The notes under the pieces: model-generated | The model's input: only the letters and a program-made list of their open reading frames with translations | Told to the model about the DNA's origin: nothing | Databases searched by the model: none | Assembly (NCBI GenBank): GCA_030626365.1 | Contig: DAOUPC010000002.1 | Coordinates: 1 to 25,961 of the forward strand | From: Paracoccaceae bacterium | Lineage (GTDB): Bacteria; Pseudomonadota; Alphaproteobacteria; Rhodobacterales; Rhodobacteraceae | Reading direction: 5' to 3' | Length of the DNA stretch: 25,961 nucleotides | In this document: in pieces, positions 8,710-17,355 of the stretch | Layout of the letters: the number at the start of each line of letters is the position of its first letter | How positions within the stretch are numbered: position 1 is the stretch's first letter | Position numbers and translations under genes: made by a program

Positions 8710-9756
8710 TTATTCTTTTGGTGTTTTCCGTTCTTTTCGGGCAAATCCCGCCAATTCGCGGGCTGTTGGGGCATCAATCGGGCGTGATGGTGGGGCCATC
8801 AACAACCGTGTGTATAGCGCGCGGTATTCATCCTGCCGCATCAGGTTTGCAAAACGATCCTTGCGCCATGCCACCGCATTCTGGTGCAGGCGGGCCAGTT
8901 CCGGGTCCTGTTTCAGCGCCTCGAACACGGGCGCACTGTACGGGGCCATCTTGCGGATCGAGATATCCTGATCTGTGCAGAAATTCCGCTCGACCCAGTA
9001 ATCGGCCTGCATCCGGTCGCTATGATTAACCCGGCCCCGGTCGGATTTCAGAACAAAGCTTTCGGCAGATCCCAGCACATAGTGGTTCAGTTGCGCCAAC
9101 CCGAACAGCGGGCGGCCATAGTCGGAATAAAGCCTGTTCACCTTGAAACTGTCGCCCAGTTCCCGCCCCGCGCAATCAAACCAGCGGGCCGCGCCCAGCC
9201 GGTCCTTTCGGGGGCTTTTCGGGCGGTGAACGCCGGGTTTTTGATAGGTGCCATCATTGCGGTACAATGTCTTGAACATGGCGGCCCGCCAGGGCCAGTG
9301 AATGACCTCTGGGGCACAGGCGCTAAAGGTTTCGGTGACCGGATGGTCCTGATAACGGGCGATCCCGTCATTACCGAACAACCGCCAGGTCAGGGTGATG
9401 GCGCTGGCATGGGGCAGGGCCCCGATCAGCGCGGACAGGGTGTGGTCGCCCACATGGATGTTGACGAATTCGTCAATATCCAGCGTCAGGATCCAGTCGG
9501 CCTTTTTGACGATATCCATCCGGCCCGCCTGTTTCAGCGCGCTGAACTGGATACCACCCTTGTCATAGGGGCCGTCATTGCGCACGTGGGTCAACTGGCC
9601 CATCCCGGCCAGCCGGTCCAACATCAGATCTGTGCCATCCTGACAATCGTTCGAGAACACAAGAAAATTGGTGAACCCCACCGCACGGTGATGCGCCAGC
9701 CATTCCAGCAAAAAGGCCGCCTCGTTTCTGACTGTAAGAATTGCAAGAAAATTCAA
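8710..9756 (-). CDS. family 2 glycosyltransferase (Glyco_tranf_2_4 type)
   Basis: A GT-A fold glycosyltransferase of about 348 residues, probably cytosolic. It opens with the family strand FLAILTVRNEAAFLLEWL, carries FSNDCQDGT (34-42), and has the metal-binding DxD motif as DID in TLDIDEF (91-97). Donor and acceptor are unknown; proteins of this type are often involved in surface polysaccharide assembly. The frame stays open upstream to 10557, but that part lies opposite coxD and is not coding. I place the start at TTG 9756 because the family begins at this strand, the first codons become AT-rich, and AGG lies about 9 bases before it. An ATG at 9840 would add 28 basic residues and cannot be excluded. 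Confidence 0.82.
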   Translation of the reverse strand: MNFLAILTVRNEAAFLLEWLAHHRAVGFTNFLVFSNDCQDGTDLMLDRLAGMGQLTHVRNDGPYDKGGIQFSALKQAGRMDIVKKADWILTLDIDEFVNIHVGDHTLSALIGALPHASAITLTWRLFGNDGIARYQDHPVTETFSACAPEVIHWPWRAAMFKTLYRNDGTYQKPGVHRPKSPRKDRLGAARWFDCAGRELGDSFKVNRLYSDYGRPLFGLAQLNHYVLGSAESFVLKSDRGRVNHSDRMQADYWVERNFCTDQDISIRKMAPYSAPVFEALKQDPELARLHQNAVAWRKDRFANLMRQDEYRALYTRLLMAPPSRPIDAPTARELAGFARKERKTPKE

Positions 9757-9787
9757 CTTATTACGCCTAATGTTAATGTGCTTTTGC
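9733..9787. promoter_or_regulatory. AT-rich divergent promoter region (glycosyltransferase / coxD)
   Basis: A sharp AT-rich dip in GC-rich sequence lies between the divergent glycosyltransferase and coxD. It covers the first codons of the glycosyltransferase and its leader. No convincing -35/-10 pair could be fixed on either strand, so only the location is proposed. The remainder of the gap up to 9912 shows nothing else recognisable apart from the coxD ribosome site. Confidence 0.3.
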
Positions 9788-9912
9788 CCGGCCTTACCTG
9801 ATCGCCGGTCCGCACCCCAAGTTTTGCCATCTTGCGTCATATCCGTCAACGCCGGGCGATGCGCTTGACGCCAAAGACGACTCGTGACCTGTTGATGGAC
9901 AGGGGGAACCGG

Positions 9913-10833
9913 ATGCAAATACCAAACTCGATCGATGCCGTTCAGACAATGCTGACGGGCCAGAATTATGTCTGCAACCGCGCGCTGGCCACGGTGGTGT
10001 TCCTGTCGCTGAAACTGGGTCGCCCCCTGTTTCTTGAGGGCGAGGCCGGGGTTGGCAAGACCGAGATCGCCAAAGCCCTTGCAACGGGGCTGAACCGTCG
10101 CCTGATCCGGCTGCAATGCTATGAGGGGCTGGACATCTCCAGCGCGGTCTATGAATGGAACTTTCCGGCGCAAATGGTGGCGATCCGCACCGCCGAGGCA
10201 ACGGGCTCGGCCTCTGGCGGGACTGACCGCGCCGCCCTGCAAACAGAACTTTTCAGCGACGAATTTCTGGTCGAACGTCCGCTGTTGCAGGCCATGCGCC
10301 CGGACGAACACGGCGCACCCGTGCTGCTGATAGACGAACTGGACCGCACGGATGAACCGTTCGAGGCCTTCCTGATGGAGGCGCTTAGCGACTTTCAGGT
10401 CACCATCCCCGAACTTGGCACCATCAAGGCCCCCGAACCGCCCATCGTGATCCTGACCTCGAACCGCACCCGCGAAGTGCATGACGCCCTGAAACGCCGC
10501 TGCCTTTATCACTGGGTCGACTACCCGGACTTTGAGCGCGAAGTGGAAATCCTGCACGCCCGCGCCCCCGAAGCCTCAGAAACCCTGTCCCGTCAGGTGG
10601 TGGCCTTCGTACAAACCCTGCGCACCGAGGATCTGTTCAAGAAACCCGGCGTGGCCGAAACCATCGACTGGGCCAAATGCCTTTTGGCGCTGGATGTGAT
10701 CGACCTCTCACCTGCGGTCATCGCCGACACGCTGGGCGCGATCCTGAAATACCAGGACGATATCGCCAAATTGCAGGGCTCCGAGGCAAAACGCATCCTG
10801 GATCAGGCCAATGCCAGTTTAGAGCCGGTGTAA
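9913..10833 (+). CDS. coxD: MoxR-family AAA+ ATPase, CO dehydrogenase maturation (CoxD-type)
   Basis: A 306-residue MoxR-type AAA+ ATPase. Walker A is GEAGVGKT (43-50), Walker B VLLIDELD (137-144), and a sensor-1-like ILTSNRT follows near 178. CoxD proteins act with the VWA protein CoxE in remodelling the apo-enzyme, in Oligotropha for assembly of the Cu-S-Mo centre. The VWA gene 147 bases downstream is the expected partner. Start ATG 9913 follows a GGGGGAA ribosome site with 6-base spacing; ATG 9895 would add six residues. It is the first gene of the cox block, divergent from the glycosyltransferase. In a form II cluster the exact role is inferred by homology. Confidence 0.9.
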   Translation: MQIPNSIDAVQTMLTGQNYVCNRALATVVFLSLKLGRPLFLEGEAGVGKTEIAKALATGLNRRLIRLQCYEGLDISSAVYEWNFPAQMVAIRTAEATGSASGGTDRAALQTELFSDEFLVERPLLQAMRPDEHGAPVLLIDELDRTDEPFEAFLMEALSDFQVTIPELGTIKAPEPPIVILTSNRTREVHDALKRRCLYHWVDYPDFEREVEILHARAPEASETLSRQVVAFVQTLRTEDLFKKPGVAETIDWAKCLLALDVIDLSPAVIADTLGAILKYQDDIAKLQGSEAKRILDQANASLEPV

Positions 10834-10914
10834 TGCTTCTTTTGTTCACAAATATCCTCGGGGGGGACGTTCGAAATCAGCATGATTTGGAACGTGGGGG
10901 GCAGACAGCCCCCC
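10834..10914 (-). repeat. composite hairpin intergenic repeat, copy 1 (coxD-coxE gap)
   Basis: The + strand reads a CTTCTTTTGTTCACAAATAT core and a run of seven G (10860-10866). A 13-bp stem with one mismatch follows (10867-10879 with 10883-10895, loop GCA), then a second stem GGGGGGC / GCCCCCC (10896-10902 with 10908-10914, loop AGACA). In reverse orientation this is hairpin followed by a TATTT...AAGAAGCA tail, the same architecture as the repeat at 17356-17412. I recall such elements as widespread in Rhodobacteraceae intergenic regions. It may attenuate or protect the cox transcript; no T-run follows, so simple termination on the + strand is unlikely. Confidence 0.7.
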
Positions 10915-10979
10915 ATCTGCGCTAGCGACATGTCCCGCCAGATGAATACGGTAAACCCACCCGAACGGGACACGCCTGA

Positions 10980-12242
10980 ATGCCTGAATACCCCGCCCTT
11001 GAGCTGCCCGATGATCCCAAGCTGGGCCAGAATATCATCCACTTTGCCCGTGCGTTGCGCAAGGCTGGCCTGCCAATCGGCACTGGCCGGGTGATTGACG
11101 CAATTCGTGCGGTCGAGGCCGCGGGGTTTGGCGAAAAACGCGACTTTTACTGGACCCTTCATGCGTGTTTCGTCAATCGCCCCGAACATCGCGTGGTGTT
11201 TGCCCAGATATTTCGCCTTTACTGGCGCGATCCCCGTTATCTTGAACATATGATGGCAATGATGCTGCCCGCCATCCGTGGCGTGCAAGAGGACCACCCG
11301 GCGCAAGCGGGCGAAAAACGTGCCGCCGAGGCCCTGCTGGATGGTGCCAACCGTGACATGCCCGATACAGGCGCACCCGGCGACGACGAAACCCAGATCG
11401 AAATCGATGCCTCCCTTACCATGTCATCCGAGGAACGCCTGCGTAGCCTTGATTTTGAACAGATGAGCACCGATGAGGTGGCCCAGGCCAAACGGATGCT
11501 GGCCCGCCTGAGCCTGCCGGTCAAACCGATCCCGTCGCGGCGCGGCCAGCCCAGCCTGCGGGGCCGAAAAATCGACTGGCGGCGCACTTTGCGCGCCTCG
11601 ATGCGTCAGGGCGGCGAGATGCACGATATTGCCCGCCTGACCCCACGCCCGCGCTGGCCCAATCTGGTGGTGCTTTGCGACATTTCCGGCTCGATGAGCC
11701 AATACAGCCGGATCATCCTGCATTTTCTGCATGCCGTGTCCAACGCCAAGGGCGCGGGATGGGCCAGGGTGCATGCGTTCACCTTTGGCACACGGCTGAC
11801 CAATATTACCCGCCATCTGAAACAGCGCGATGTGGACGCCGCCCTGGCCGCTGCCGGCGCGCAGGCGCAGGACTGGGAGGGGGGCACGCGCATCGGGGCC
11901 TGCCTGCATGAATTCAACCGCGACTGGTCGCGCCGGGTGATGGGGCAGGGGGCGGTTGTGTTGCTGATCACCGACGGGCTGGACCGCGATGATCCCGATG
12001 CGCTGGCCCGCGAGATGCAGCGCCTGCACCTTTCATCCCGCCGCCTGATCTGGCTGAATCCGCTGCTGCGCTGGGACGGGTTTGCCCCCAAGGCACGCGG
12101 CATTGCCGCCATGCTGCCGCATGTCGACAGCTTTCGCGCCGGGCATTCGGTTGCTTCGTTGCAGGAACTGGCCGAGGTCATCTCGCGGCCCGATGATGTG
12201 GGCGAAAAGGCGCGCCTGATGGCCAGCCTGTCGTCCCAGTGA
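10980..12242 (+). CDS. coxE: VWA-domain CO dehydrogenase maturation protein (CoxE-type)
   Basis: A 420-residue protein with a helical N-terminal region, a charged middle segment, and a C-terminal von Willebrand factor A domain. The metal-ion-dependent adhesion site DISGSMS is at residues 234-240 (D234, S236, S238), with the conserved downstream GGTRIG and ITDGLDRD segments. It is the usual partner of the MoxR-type ATPase CoxD, together forming a chaperone-like machine for molybdenum-enzyme maturation. Start ATG 10980 is the first credible codon; its ribosome site is weak. The gap before it contains the composite hairpin repeat, so expression relative to coxD may be modulated. Confidence 0.9.
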   Translation: MPEYPALELPDDPKLGQNIIHFARALRKAGLPIGTGRVIDAIRAVEAAGFGEKRDFYWTLHACFVNRPEHRVVFAQIFRLYWRDPRYLEHMMAMMLPAIRGVQEDHPAQAGEKRAAEALLDGANRDMPDTGAPGDDETQIEIDASLTMSSEERLRSLDFEQMSTDEVAQAKRMLARLSLPVKPIPSRRGQPSLRGRKIDWRRTLRASMRQGGEMHDIARLTPRPRWPNLVVLCDISGSMSQYSRIILHFLHAVSNAKGAGWARVHAFTFGTRLTNITRHLKQRDVDAALAAAGAQAQDWEGGTRIGACLHEFNRDWSRRVMGQGAVVLLITDGLDRDDPDALAREMQRLHLSSRRLIWLNPLLRWDGFAPKARGIAAMLPHVDSFRAGHSVASLQELAEVISRPDDVGEKARLMASLSSQ

Positions 12243-12308
12243 TGGTTGGGTGATGTTTGGTGATATTTTGGGGCAGACAGTTTTGGCGCGGTGTTTCATA
12301 CTGCGGCC

Positions 12309-13292
12309 ATGAAAACACAAACAGACAGATTTGATGCCATCACCGAAACCGCCCTTGCCTGGTATCGTGCCGGGACCGGGGCCGCGCTGGCCACGGTGGT
12401 TGAAACATGGGGCAGCGCGCCGCGCCGGGTGGGCGCACAGTTGGTTATCGGTGGCGATGGGCGGATCGAGGGGTCGGTTTCGGGCGGCTGCGTCGAGGCG
12501 GCGGTGATCGTCGAGGCGCTAGAGGCGATTGACGACGGCACGCACCGGCTGCTGGAATTCGGGGTCAGTGACGAAGATGCCTTTGCCGTGGGGCTGGCCT
12601 GTGGCGGCACCATCCGCGTGCTGGTTGAACCGGTCGGCGATGTGCTGCCGGTGGACCTGCTGGAACAGTTGGTGGCGGCGCGCGCGAACCGCACGGCGCT
12701 GGCCTATGAGGTCAATCTGGAACTGGGTGTGCGGCGTCTGCTGCATGATGCCTATCCTGACCGGATGCGCATGGACCGTTCCGGGTTCGAGGCCGACGAT
12801 GAAACCTTTGTTGCGGTTTATAACCCGCCGCTGCGGCTGATCGTGGTGGGGGCGGTGCATATCGCGCAGGGGTTGGTGGCGATGGCGCGGATTGCCGGGT
12901 ATGATCCGGTGCTGATTGACCCGCGCGATGCGTTTGGATCATCTGCGCGCTTTCCCGGCGAGGTGATTGTGCAGGACTGGCCGGACGAGGCGGTGGCGGC
13001 CCTTGGGCTGGACACCCGCACGGCGCTGGTTCTGCTGACCCATGATCCCAAACTGGACGACCCCGCACTGATCGCCGCGTTGCGGTCCGACTGTTTTTAT
13101 ATTGGTGCGCTGGGATCAAAACGGACCCACGCCAAACGGGTGGAACGTATGCAGGCCGCCGGGTTTAACGCGGATCAGATCGGGCGTATTCACGGGCCTG
13201 TGGGGCTGGATATCGGCGCGGCAGGACCGACCGAGATTGCCCTGGCCATTCTGGCCGAAATGACGGCAGTGCTGCGCGGGCGGTGCCCGTGA
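12309..13292 (+). CDS. XdhC/CoxF-family molybdenum cofactor maturation protein
   Basis: A 327-residue XdhC-type protein. Such proteins bind molybdenum cofactor, promote its sulfuration and insert it into xanthine-dehydrogenase-family enzymes. The N-terminal XdhC/CoxI domain shows WGSAPRRVG (34-42) and GSVSGGCVE (55-63). The C-terminal Rossmann-like domain shows LIVVGAVHIAQ (177-187) and ends with the GLDIGAAGPTEIALAILAE signature. I chose ATG 12309 because the GTG at 12291 adds a non-family extension, although no strong ribosome site is visible for either. Its stop overlaps the next gene's GTG start as GTGA. coxF would be the name by cluster analogy. Confidence 0.92.
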   Translation: MKTQTDRFDAITETALAWYRAGTGAALATVVETWGSAPRRVGAQLVIGGDGRIEGSVSGGCVEAAVIVEALEAIDDGTHRLLEFGVSDEDAFAVGLACGGTIRVLVEPVGDVLPVDLLEQLVAARANRTALAYEVNLELGVRRLLHDAYPDRMRMDRSGFEADDETFVAVYNPPLRLIVVGAVHIAQGLVAMARIAGYDPVLIDPRDAFGSSARFPGEVIVQDWPDEAVAALGLDTRTALVLLTHDPKLDDPALIAALRSDCFYIGALGSKRTHAKRVERMQAAGFNADQIGRIHGPVGLDIGAAGPTEIALAILAEMTAVLRGRCP

Positions 13293-14317
13293 AATTCGGC
13301 CCCGTCAGGCTGGACAAGGCCGCAGGCGCGGTGCTGGCCCATTCGGTCAGGGTGGGTAAGGCGCGGCTGCGCAAGGGGCTTATCCTGACGGATCAGCATC
13401 TGGAAACGCTGCGGGCCGGGGGCATCACACAGGTTACGGTGGCGCGCGCCGATCCGGGCGACATCCCCGAAGACGCGGCCGCCGCGCGACTGGCGGCGGC
13501 GCTGGTGCCTGATCCGGGTGCGGTGGGGCTGCGGGTGGCCGCGCCCTTTGCCGGGCGGGTCAATATTCTGGCTGACGGGCCGGGGGTGGTTATTCTGGAT
13601 GTGGCGGCGTTAGAGCGGTTCAACCGGGTGCATCCGATGATCACCATCGCCACGGTGGCACCCTTTCAGCAGATGGCGGCGGGGGGCATGGTGGCAACGA
13701 TCAAGATCATTTCCTACGCCGTGCCGGGAACCGAGGTGGCGCGCGCGGCGGCGATTGCGCCCGATGCGCTGCGTCTGGCCGGGCCGGTTTATCAAAGCGC
13801 CGGGCTGATCATCACCGATATTCCCGGCGGGCCACCCAACGACAAGGGCATTCTGGCCATTCAGGGTCGGGTTGCGGTGCTGGGGATGGATCTGGCGGAA
13901 ACGCGCGTGGTGGCGCATGACACCGGGGCACTGGCCGGGGCGCTGGCGCAGATCAAAGGCGATATGGTGCTGATCCTGACCGGATCGGCCACCTCTGACC
14001 CCGGCGATGTGGCCCCCGAGGCGCTGCGCCGTGCCGGGGGCCAGGTCGAGCGGTTCGGGATGCCGGTTGATCCGGGTAATCTGTTGTTTCTGGGGGCATT
14101 GGGGCAAGGTGAAACCATGCGCCCGGTGATTGGCCTGCCGGGATGCGCCCGGTCACCTGCGCTGAACGGGGCCGACTGGGTATTGTCCCGCGTGGCCTGC
14201 GGTGTCCATGTAAGCGGGGATGACATTGCGGGCATGGGGGTTGGCGGGTTGCTCAAGGAAATCCCGACACGGCCTCAACCTCGGGCCCAGCCACGCGCGG
14301 CACGTCAATCGACATAG
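13289..14317 (+). CDS. molybdopterin-binding protein (MoCF-type domain, no nucleotidyltransferase domain)
   Basis: A 342-residue protein resembling the molybdopterin-binding half of the MoeA/MocA-type fusion proteins of roseobacters. The N terminus KFGPVRLDKAAGAVLAHS and the VHPMITIATV segment are characteristic. A MoCF-like domain (about 165-310) includes LILTGSATSDPGDVAPEAL and the substrate-loop-like GMPVDPGNLLFLG. Related proteins, as I recall them, continue into a MobA/MocA-like nucleotidyltransferase domain; here the frame ends after about 340 residues with no sign of it. GTG 13289 is preferred over GTG 13283 because it forms a GTGA overlap with the xdhC stop. It presumably helps make the cytosine-dinucleotide form of the cofactor or hand it to CoxL. 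Confidence 0.82.
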   Translation: MKFGPVRLDKAAGAVLAHSVRVGKARLRKGLILTDQHLETLRAGGITQVTVARADPGDIPEDAAAARLAAALVPDPGAVGLRVAAPFAGRVNILADGPGVVILDVAALERFNRVHPMITIATVAPFQQMAAGGMVATIKIISYAVPGTEVARAAAIAPDALRLAGPVYQSAGLIITDIPGGPPNDKGILAIQGRVAVLGMDLAETRVVAHDTGALAGALAQIKGDMVLILTGSATSDPGDVAPEALRRAGGQVERFGMPVDPGNLLFLGALGQGETMRPVIGLPGCARSPALNGADWVLSRVACGVHVSGDDIAGMGVGGLLKEIPTRPQPRAQPRAARQST

Positions 14318-14416
14318 CCACACAAAATTTTGGGTTCTCAACTGGCGGTTGCCATGCTTAACTCATTGCTAACGAACAACTGGACTAACGAACAACTGAA
14401 TATTTGGGAGGATATC
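14318..14416 (+). promoter_or_regulatory. AT-rich coxS leader with tandem 14-bp repeat
   Basis: This 99-base gap is AT-rich compared with its flanks. It contains the 10-bp palindrome CAAAATTTTG (14323-14332) and two perfect copies of CTAACGAACAACTG (14369-14382 and 14385-14398), 16 bases apart. The copies end eight bases before the GGGAGG ribosome site of coxS (14406-14411). Together these suggest a promoter or operator region for the structural genes coxSLM. No unambiguous -35/-10 pair was identified. Confidence 0.45.
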
Positions 14417-14902
14417 ATGACACAGGTTTCAATGACCGTGAACGGCCAGGCCGCGAACGGTGATGTGGAGGGGCGCACGTTGCTGTCGTCGTTTCTGCGT
14501 GATCAACTTGGGCTGACTGGCACCCATATCGGTTGTGACACCAGCCAATGCGGCGCCTGCGTGGTGCATGTGAACGGCGAAGCGGTGAAATCCTGCACCA
14601 TGCTGGCGGTCGAGGCCGACGGGGCCGAGGTGGCCACCATCGAAGGTCAGGCCGCAGAGGATGGCACGCTGAACGCCATCCAGCAGGCGTTTCAGGACAA
14701 TCACGGGCTTCAGTGCGGGTTCTGCACACCGGGCATGGTAATGTCTGCAACGGCCCTGTTGAAGGATAACCCCAAGCCCAGCGAGGCCGATATTCGTGCC
14801 TATCTGAGCGGCAACATCTGCCGATGCACCGGGTATCACAACATCGTCAAATCGATTCTGGCGGCGTCCGGTCAGGACGTTGCGGGCATCGCGGCGGAAT
14901 AA
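14417..14902 (+). CDS. coxS: CO dehydrogenase-family small subunit, 2x[2Fe-2S]
   Basis: The iron-sulfur subunit of a molybdenum hydroxylase, 161 residues, passing electrons from the molybdenum site to FAD. The plant-type ferredoxin cluster is bound by C40, C45, C48 and C60 (CDTSQCGAC then KSC). The C-terminal helical-domain cluster is bound by C100, C103, C135 and C137 (CGFCTPGM and GNICRCTGYHNI). All eight ligands are present. The start ATG 14417 follows GGGAGG with 5-base spacing; upstream in-frame codons lie in the repeat-bearing leader. coxL follows after 80 bases. Confidence 0.95.
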   Translation: MTQVSMTVNGQAANGDVEGRTLLSSFLRDQLGLTGTHIGCDTSQCGACVVHVNGEAVKSCTMLAVEADGAEVATIEGQAAEDGTLNAIQQAFQDNHGLQCGFCTPGMVMSATALLKDNPKPSEADIRAYLSGNICRCTGYHNIVKSILAASGQDVAGIAAE

Positions 14903-14982
14903 TTCCAAGAAACGTGTGGGTTCCACCCAGCCTGCGGGATGACCGACAGGGCGGGGCGACCACCATCCAGGGAGAATATGAT

Positions 14983-17346
14983 ATGCCGAAAGATCATGGC
15001 ATCGGCGCCAGCCCAAAACGGCGCGAGGACGTAAGGTTTCTGACAGGTAACGGAAACTATACCGACGACATCAACATGAACGGTCAGGCCTATGTGCATT
15101 TCCTGCGCTCTGACGTGGCGCATGGTACGATCAACAGCATCGACACCGCCGCCGCTGCGGCGATACCCGGCGTGGTCAAGATTTTCACGTCCGTCGATTT
15201 CGAGGCCGTGGGCGGGGTGCCCTGTGGTTGGGAAATTACCGACCGGCACGGCAATGCGATGCAGGAACCCAAGCATCCGATTCTGGCCGAAGGCAAGGTG
15301 CGTTATGTCGGCGAGATGATCGCCGCCGTTATCGCCGAAACTGCCGAGATTGCACGCGACGCCGCCGAGGTGATCGAGGTGGACATTTCCGATCTGCCCG
15401 CCGTGGTCAACATGAAGGCCGCTGTGGTCGATGGATCGCCCAAGGTGCATGACGATCTGACCAGCAACCTTTGTTATGACTGGGGCTTTGTCGAAGAAAA
15501 CCGCGATGCGGTGGATGCGGCCATCAAGGGTGCGGCGCATGTCACCACGCTTGAACTGGTCAACAACCGCCTGATTGCCAATCCGATGGAACCACGGGTT
15601 TGCATTGGCGATTATGATCGCCCGGCCGGGGATCATACGCTGTACACCACCAGCCAGAACCCGCATGTGATCCGTCTGTTGATGGGGGCATTCGTTCTGG
15701 GCATCCCCGAGCACAAGCTGAGGGTCGTATCACCCGACGTGGGCGGTGGTTTCGGCACCAAGATATTCCACTATGCGGAAGAGGCATTTTGTACCTTTGC
15801 CGCCAAGGCGTGCAACCGCCCGGTCAAGTGGACCTCGTCGCGGTCCGAGGCGTTCATGTCGGACGCACACGGGCGCGACCACGTTACCAAGATCGAACTG
15901 GCGCTGGACGCTGACAACAACTTTGTTGCGGTGCGCACCGATACCCATGCCAACATGGGGGCCTATCTGAGCACCTTTGCGCCATCCGTTCCCACATGGC
16001 TGCACGGCACGCTGATGGCGGGGAACTATAAGACTCCGCTGATCTATATCAACGTCAAGGCGGTGTTCACCAACACCGTGCCGGTGGATGCCTATCGCGG
16101 GGCCGGGCGCCCCGAGGCAAGTTTCCAACTGGAGCGGGTGATCGACAAGGCCGCGCATGAACTGGGGGTCGACCCCATTGCCCTGCGGCGGCAGAACTTT
16201 ATCACCGAATTCCCCTATGCCACGCCGGTTGCGGTGGAATATGACACCGGTGATTACCACGCCACCATGGACAAGCTGGAAGAGATGGCCGATTTCGCCG
16301 GCTTTGATGCGCGTCGGGCTGAAAGTGAAAAGAATGGCAAGCTGCGCGGGCTTGGCGTCAACTGTTATATCGAGGCCTGCGGCATCGCGCCCAGCAACCT
16401 TGTGGGGCAGTTGGGGGCAAGGGCCGGTCTTTATGAGAGCGCCACCGTCAGGGTCAATGCCACCGGTGGTCTGGTTGTGATGACCGGGTCGCACAGTCAC
16501 GGGCAGGGGCACGAGACCGCGTTCCCGCAGGTGATTGCCGAGATGATCGGGATCGACGAGAGCATGATCGAGATCGTGCATGGTGATACGTCCACGGTGC
16601 CGATGGGCATGGGCACGTATGGGTCACGGTCGCTGGCTGTGGGTGGATCGGCAATGGTGCGCGCCACCGAGAAGATCATCAACAAGGCCAAGAAGATCGC
16701 GGCCCACCTGATGGAGGCCTCGGACGCGGATATTGAGCTGAAGGATGGCACGTTCAGCATTGCGGGCACGGATAAATCGGTGGCCTGGGGTGATGTGACA
16801 CTGGCCGCTTATGTGCCGCACAACTATCCGCTGGAAGATATCGAGCCGGGCCTGGAAGAGACCGCGTTTTACGACCCGGCCAACTTTACCTATCCGTCCG
16901 GTGCCTATGCCTGCGAGGTCGAAGTGGACCCCGATACTGGCAAAGTCACCATCCAGCGGATGATCGCGGCGGATGATTTCGGCAATATCGTCAACCCGAT
17001 GATCGTTGATGGTCAGGTGCATGGCGGATTGGCGCAAGGCATTGGTCAGGCGCTGCTTGAGGGCTGTGTCTATGATGATGATGGTCAGTTGCTGAGCGGG
17101 TCCTACATGGATTACGCCATGCCACGCGCCGATGATCTGCCATTCTATGAGGTGGATCATTCCTGTCAGACGCCTTGTACGCACAATCCGTTGGGCGTGA
17201 AGGGCTGTGGCGAGGCGGGCGCAATCGGTTCCCCCCCATCGGTGGTGAATGCGGTTGTCAACGCGCTGAGGTCTGCCGGCAAGGATGTGACGCATGTCGA
17301 CATGCCGCTAAGCCCGAACCGGGTTTGGGAGGCACTGAACGGGTGA
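14983..17346 (+). CDS. coxL: form II CO dehydrogenase-family large (molybdenum) subunit
   Basis: The catalytic molybdopterin subunit, 787 residues. The active-site loop reads AYRGAGR (370-376), the form II or BMS signature, rather than the AYxCSFR of form I enzymes whose cysteine binds copper. The conserved active-site glutamate is E744 in GCGEAG, and cofactor-binding segments such as PDVGGGFGTK and a GQGHETAFPQ block are present. Start ATG 14983 has GGAGA seven bases upstream and gives the family-like MPKDHGIGAS terminus. Gene order S-L-M also fits form II. Such enzymes have been proposed to oxidise CO, but strains carrying only form II often do not, so the substrate is open. The name follows common usage. 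Confidence 0.93.
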   Translation: MPKDHGIGASPKRREDVRFLTGNGNYTDDINMNGQAYVHFLRSDVAHGTINSIDTAAAAAIPGVVKIFTSVDFEAVGGVPCGWEITDRHGNAMQEPKHPILAEGKVRYVGEMIAAVIAETAEIARDAAEVIEVDISDLPAVVNMKAAVVDGSPKVHDDLTSNLCYDWGFVEENRDAVDAAIKGAAHVTTLELVNNRLIANPMEPRVCIGDYDRPAGDHTLYTTSQNPHVIRLLMGAFVLGIPEHKLRVVSPDVGGGFGTKIFHYAEEAFCTFAAKACNRPVKWTSSRSEAFMSDAHGRDHVTKIELALDADNNFVAVRTDTHANMGAYLSTFAPSVPTWLHGTLMAGNYKTPLIYINVKAVFTNTVPVDAYRGAGRPEASFQLERVIDKAAHELGVDPIALRRQNFITEFPYATPVAVEYDTGDYHATMDKLEEMADFAGFDARRAESEKNGKLRGLGVNCYIEACGIAPSNLVGQLGARAGLYESATVRVNATGGLVVMTGSHSHGQGHETAFPQVIAEMIGIDESMIEIVHGDTSTVPMGMGTYGSRSLAVGGSAMVRATEKIINKAKKIAAHLMEASDADIELKDGTFSIAGTDKSVAWGDVTLAAYVPHNYPLEDIEPGLEETAFYDPANFTYPSGAYACEVEVDPDTGKVTIQRMIAADDFGNIVNPMIVDGQVHGGLAQGIGQALLEGCVYDDDGQLLSGSYMDYAMPRADDLPFYEVDHSCQTPCTHNPLGVKGCGEAGAIGSPPSVVNAVVNALRSAGKDVTHVDMPLSPNRVWEALNG

Positions 17347-17355
17347 TCATATTTT

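Noticed and set aside
9757..10557. The glycosyltransferase frame stays open for 615 residues on the minus strand
   Set aside because: The upstream part lies opposite the clearly coding coxD gene, has no family similarity, and is explained by codon composition of the sense gene.
14983..17346. CoxL as a form I, copper-containing CO dehydrogenase
   Set aside because: The active-site loop is AYRGAGR and lacks the copper-binding cysteine; gene order S-L-M is also that of form II.
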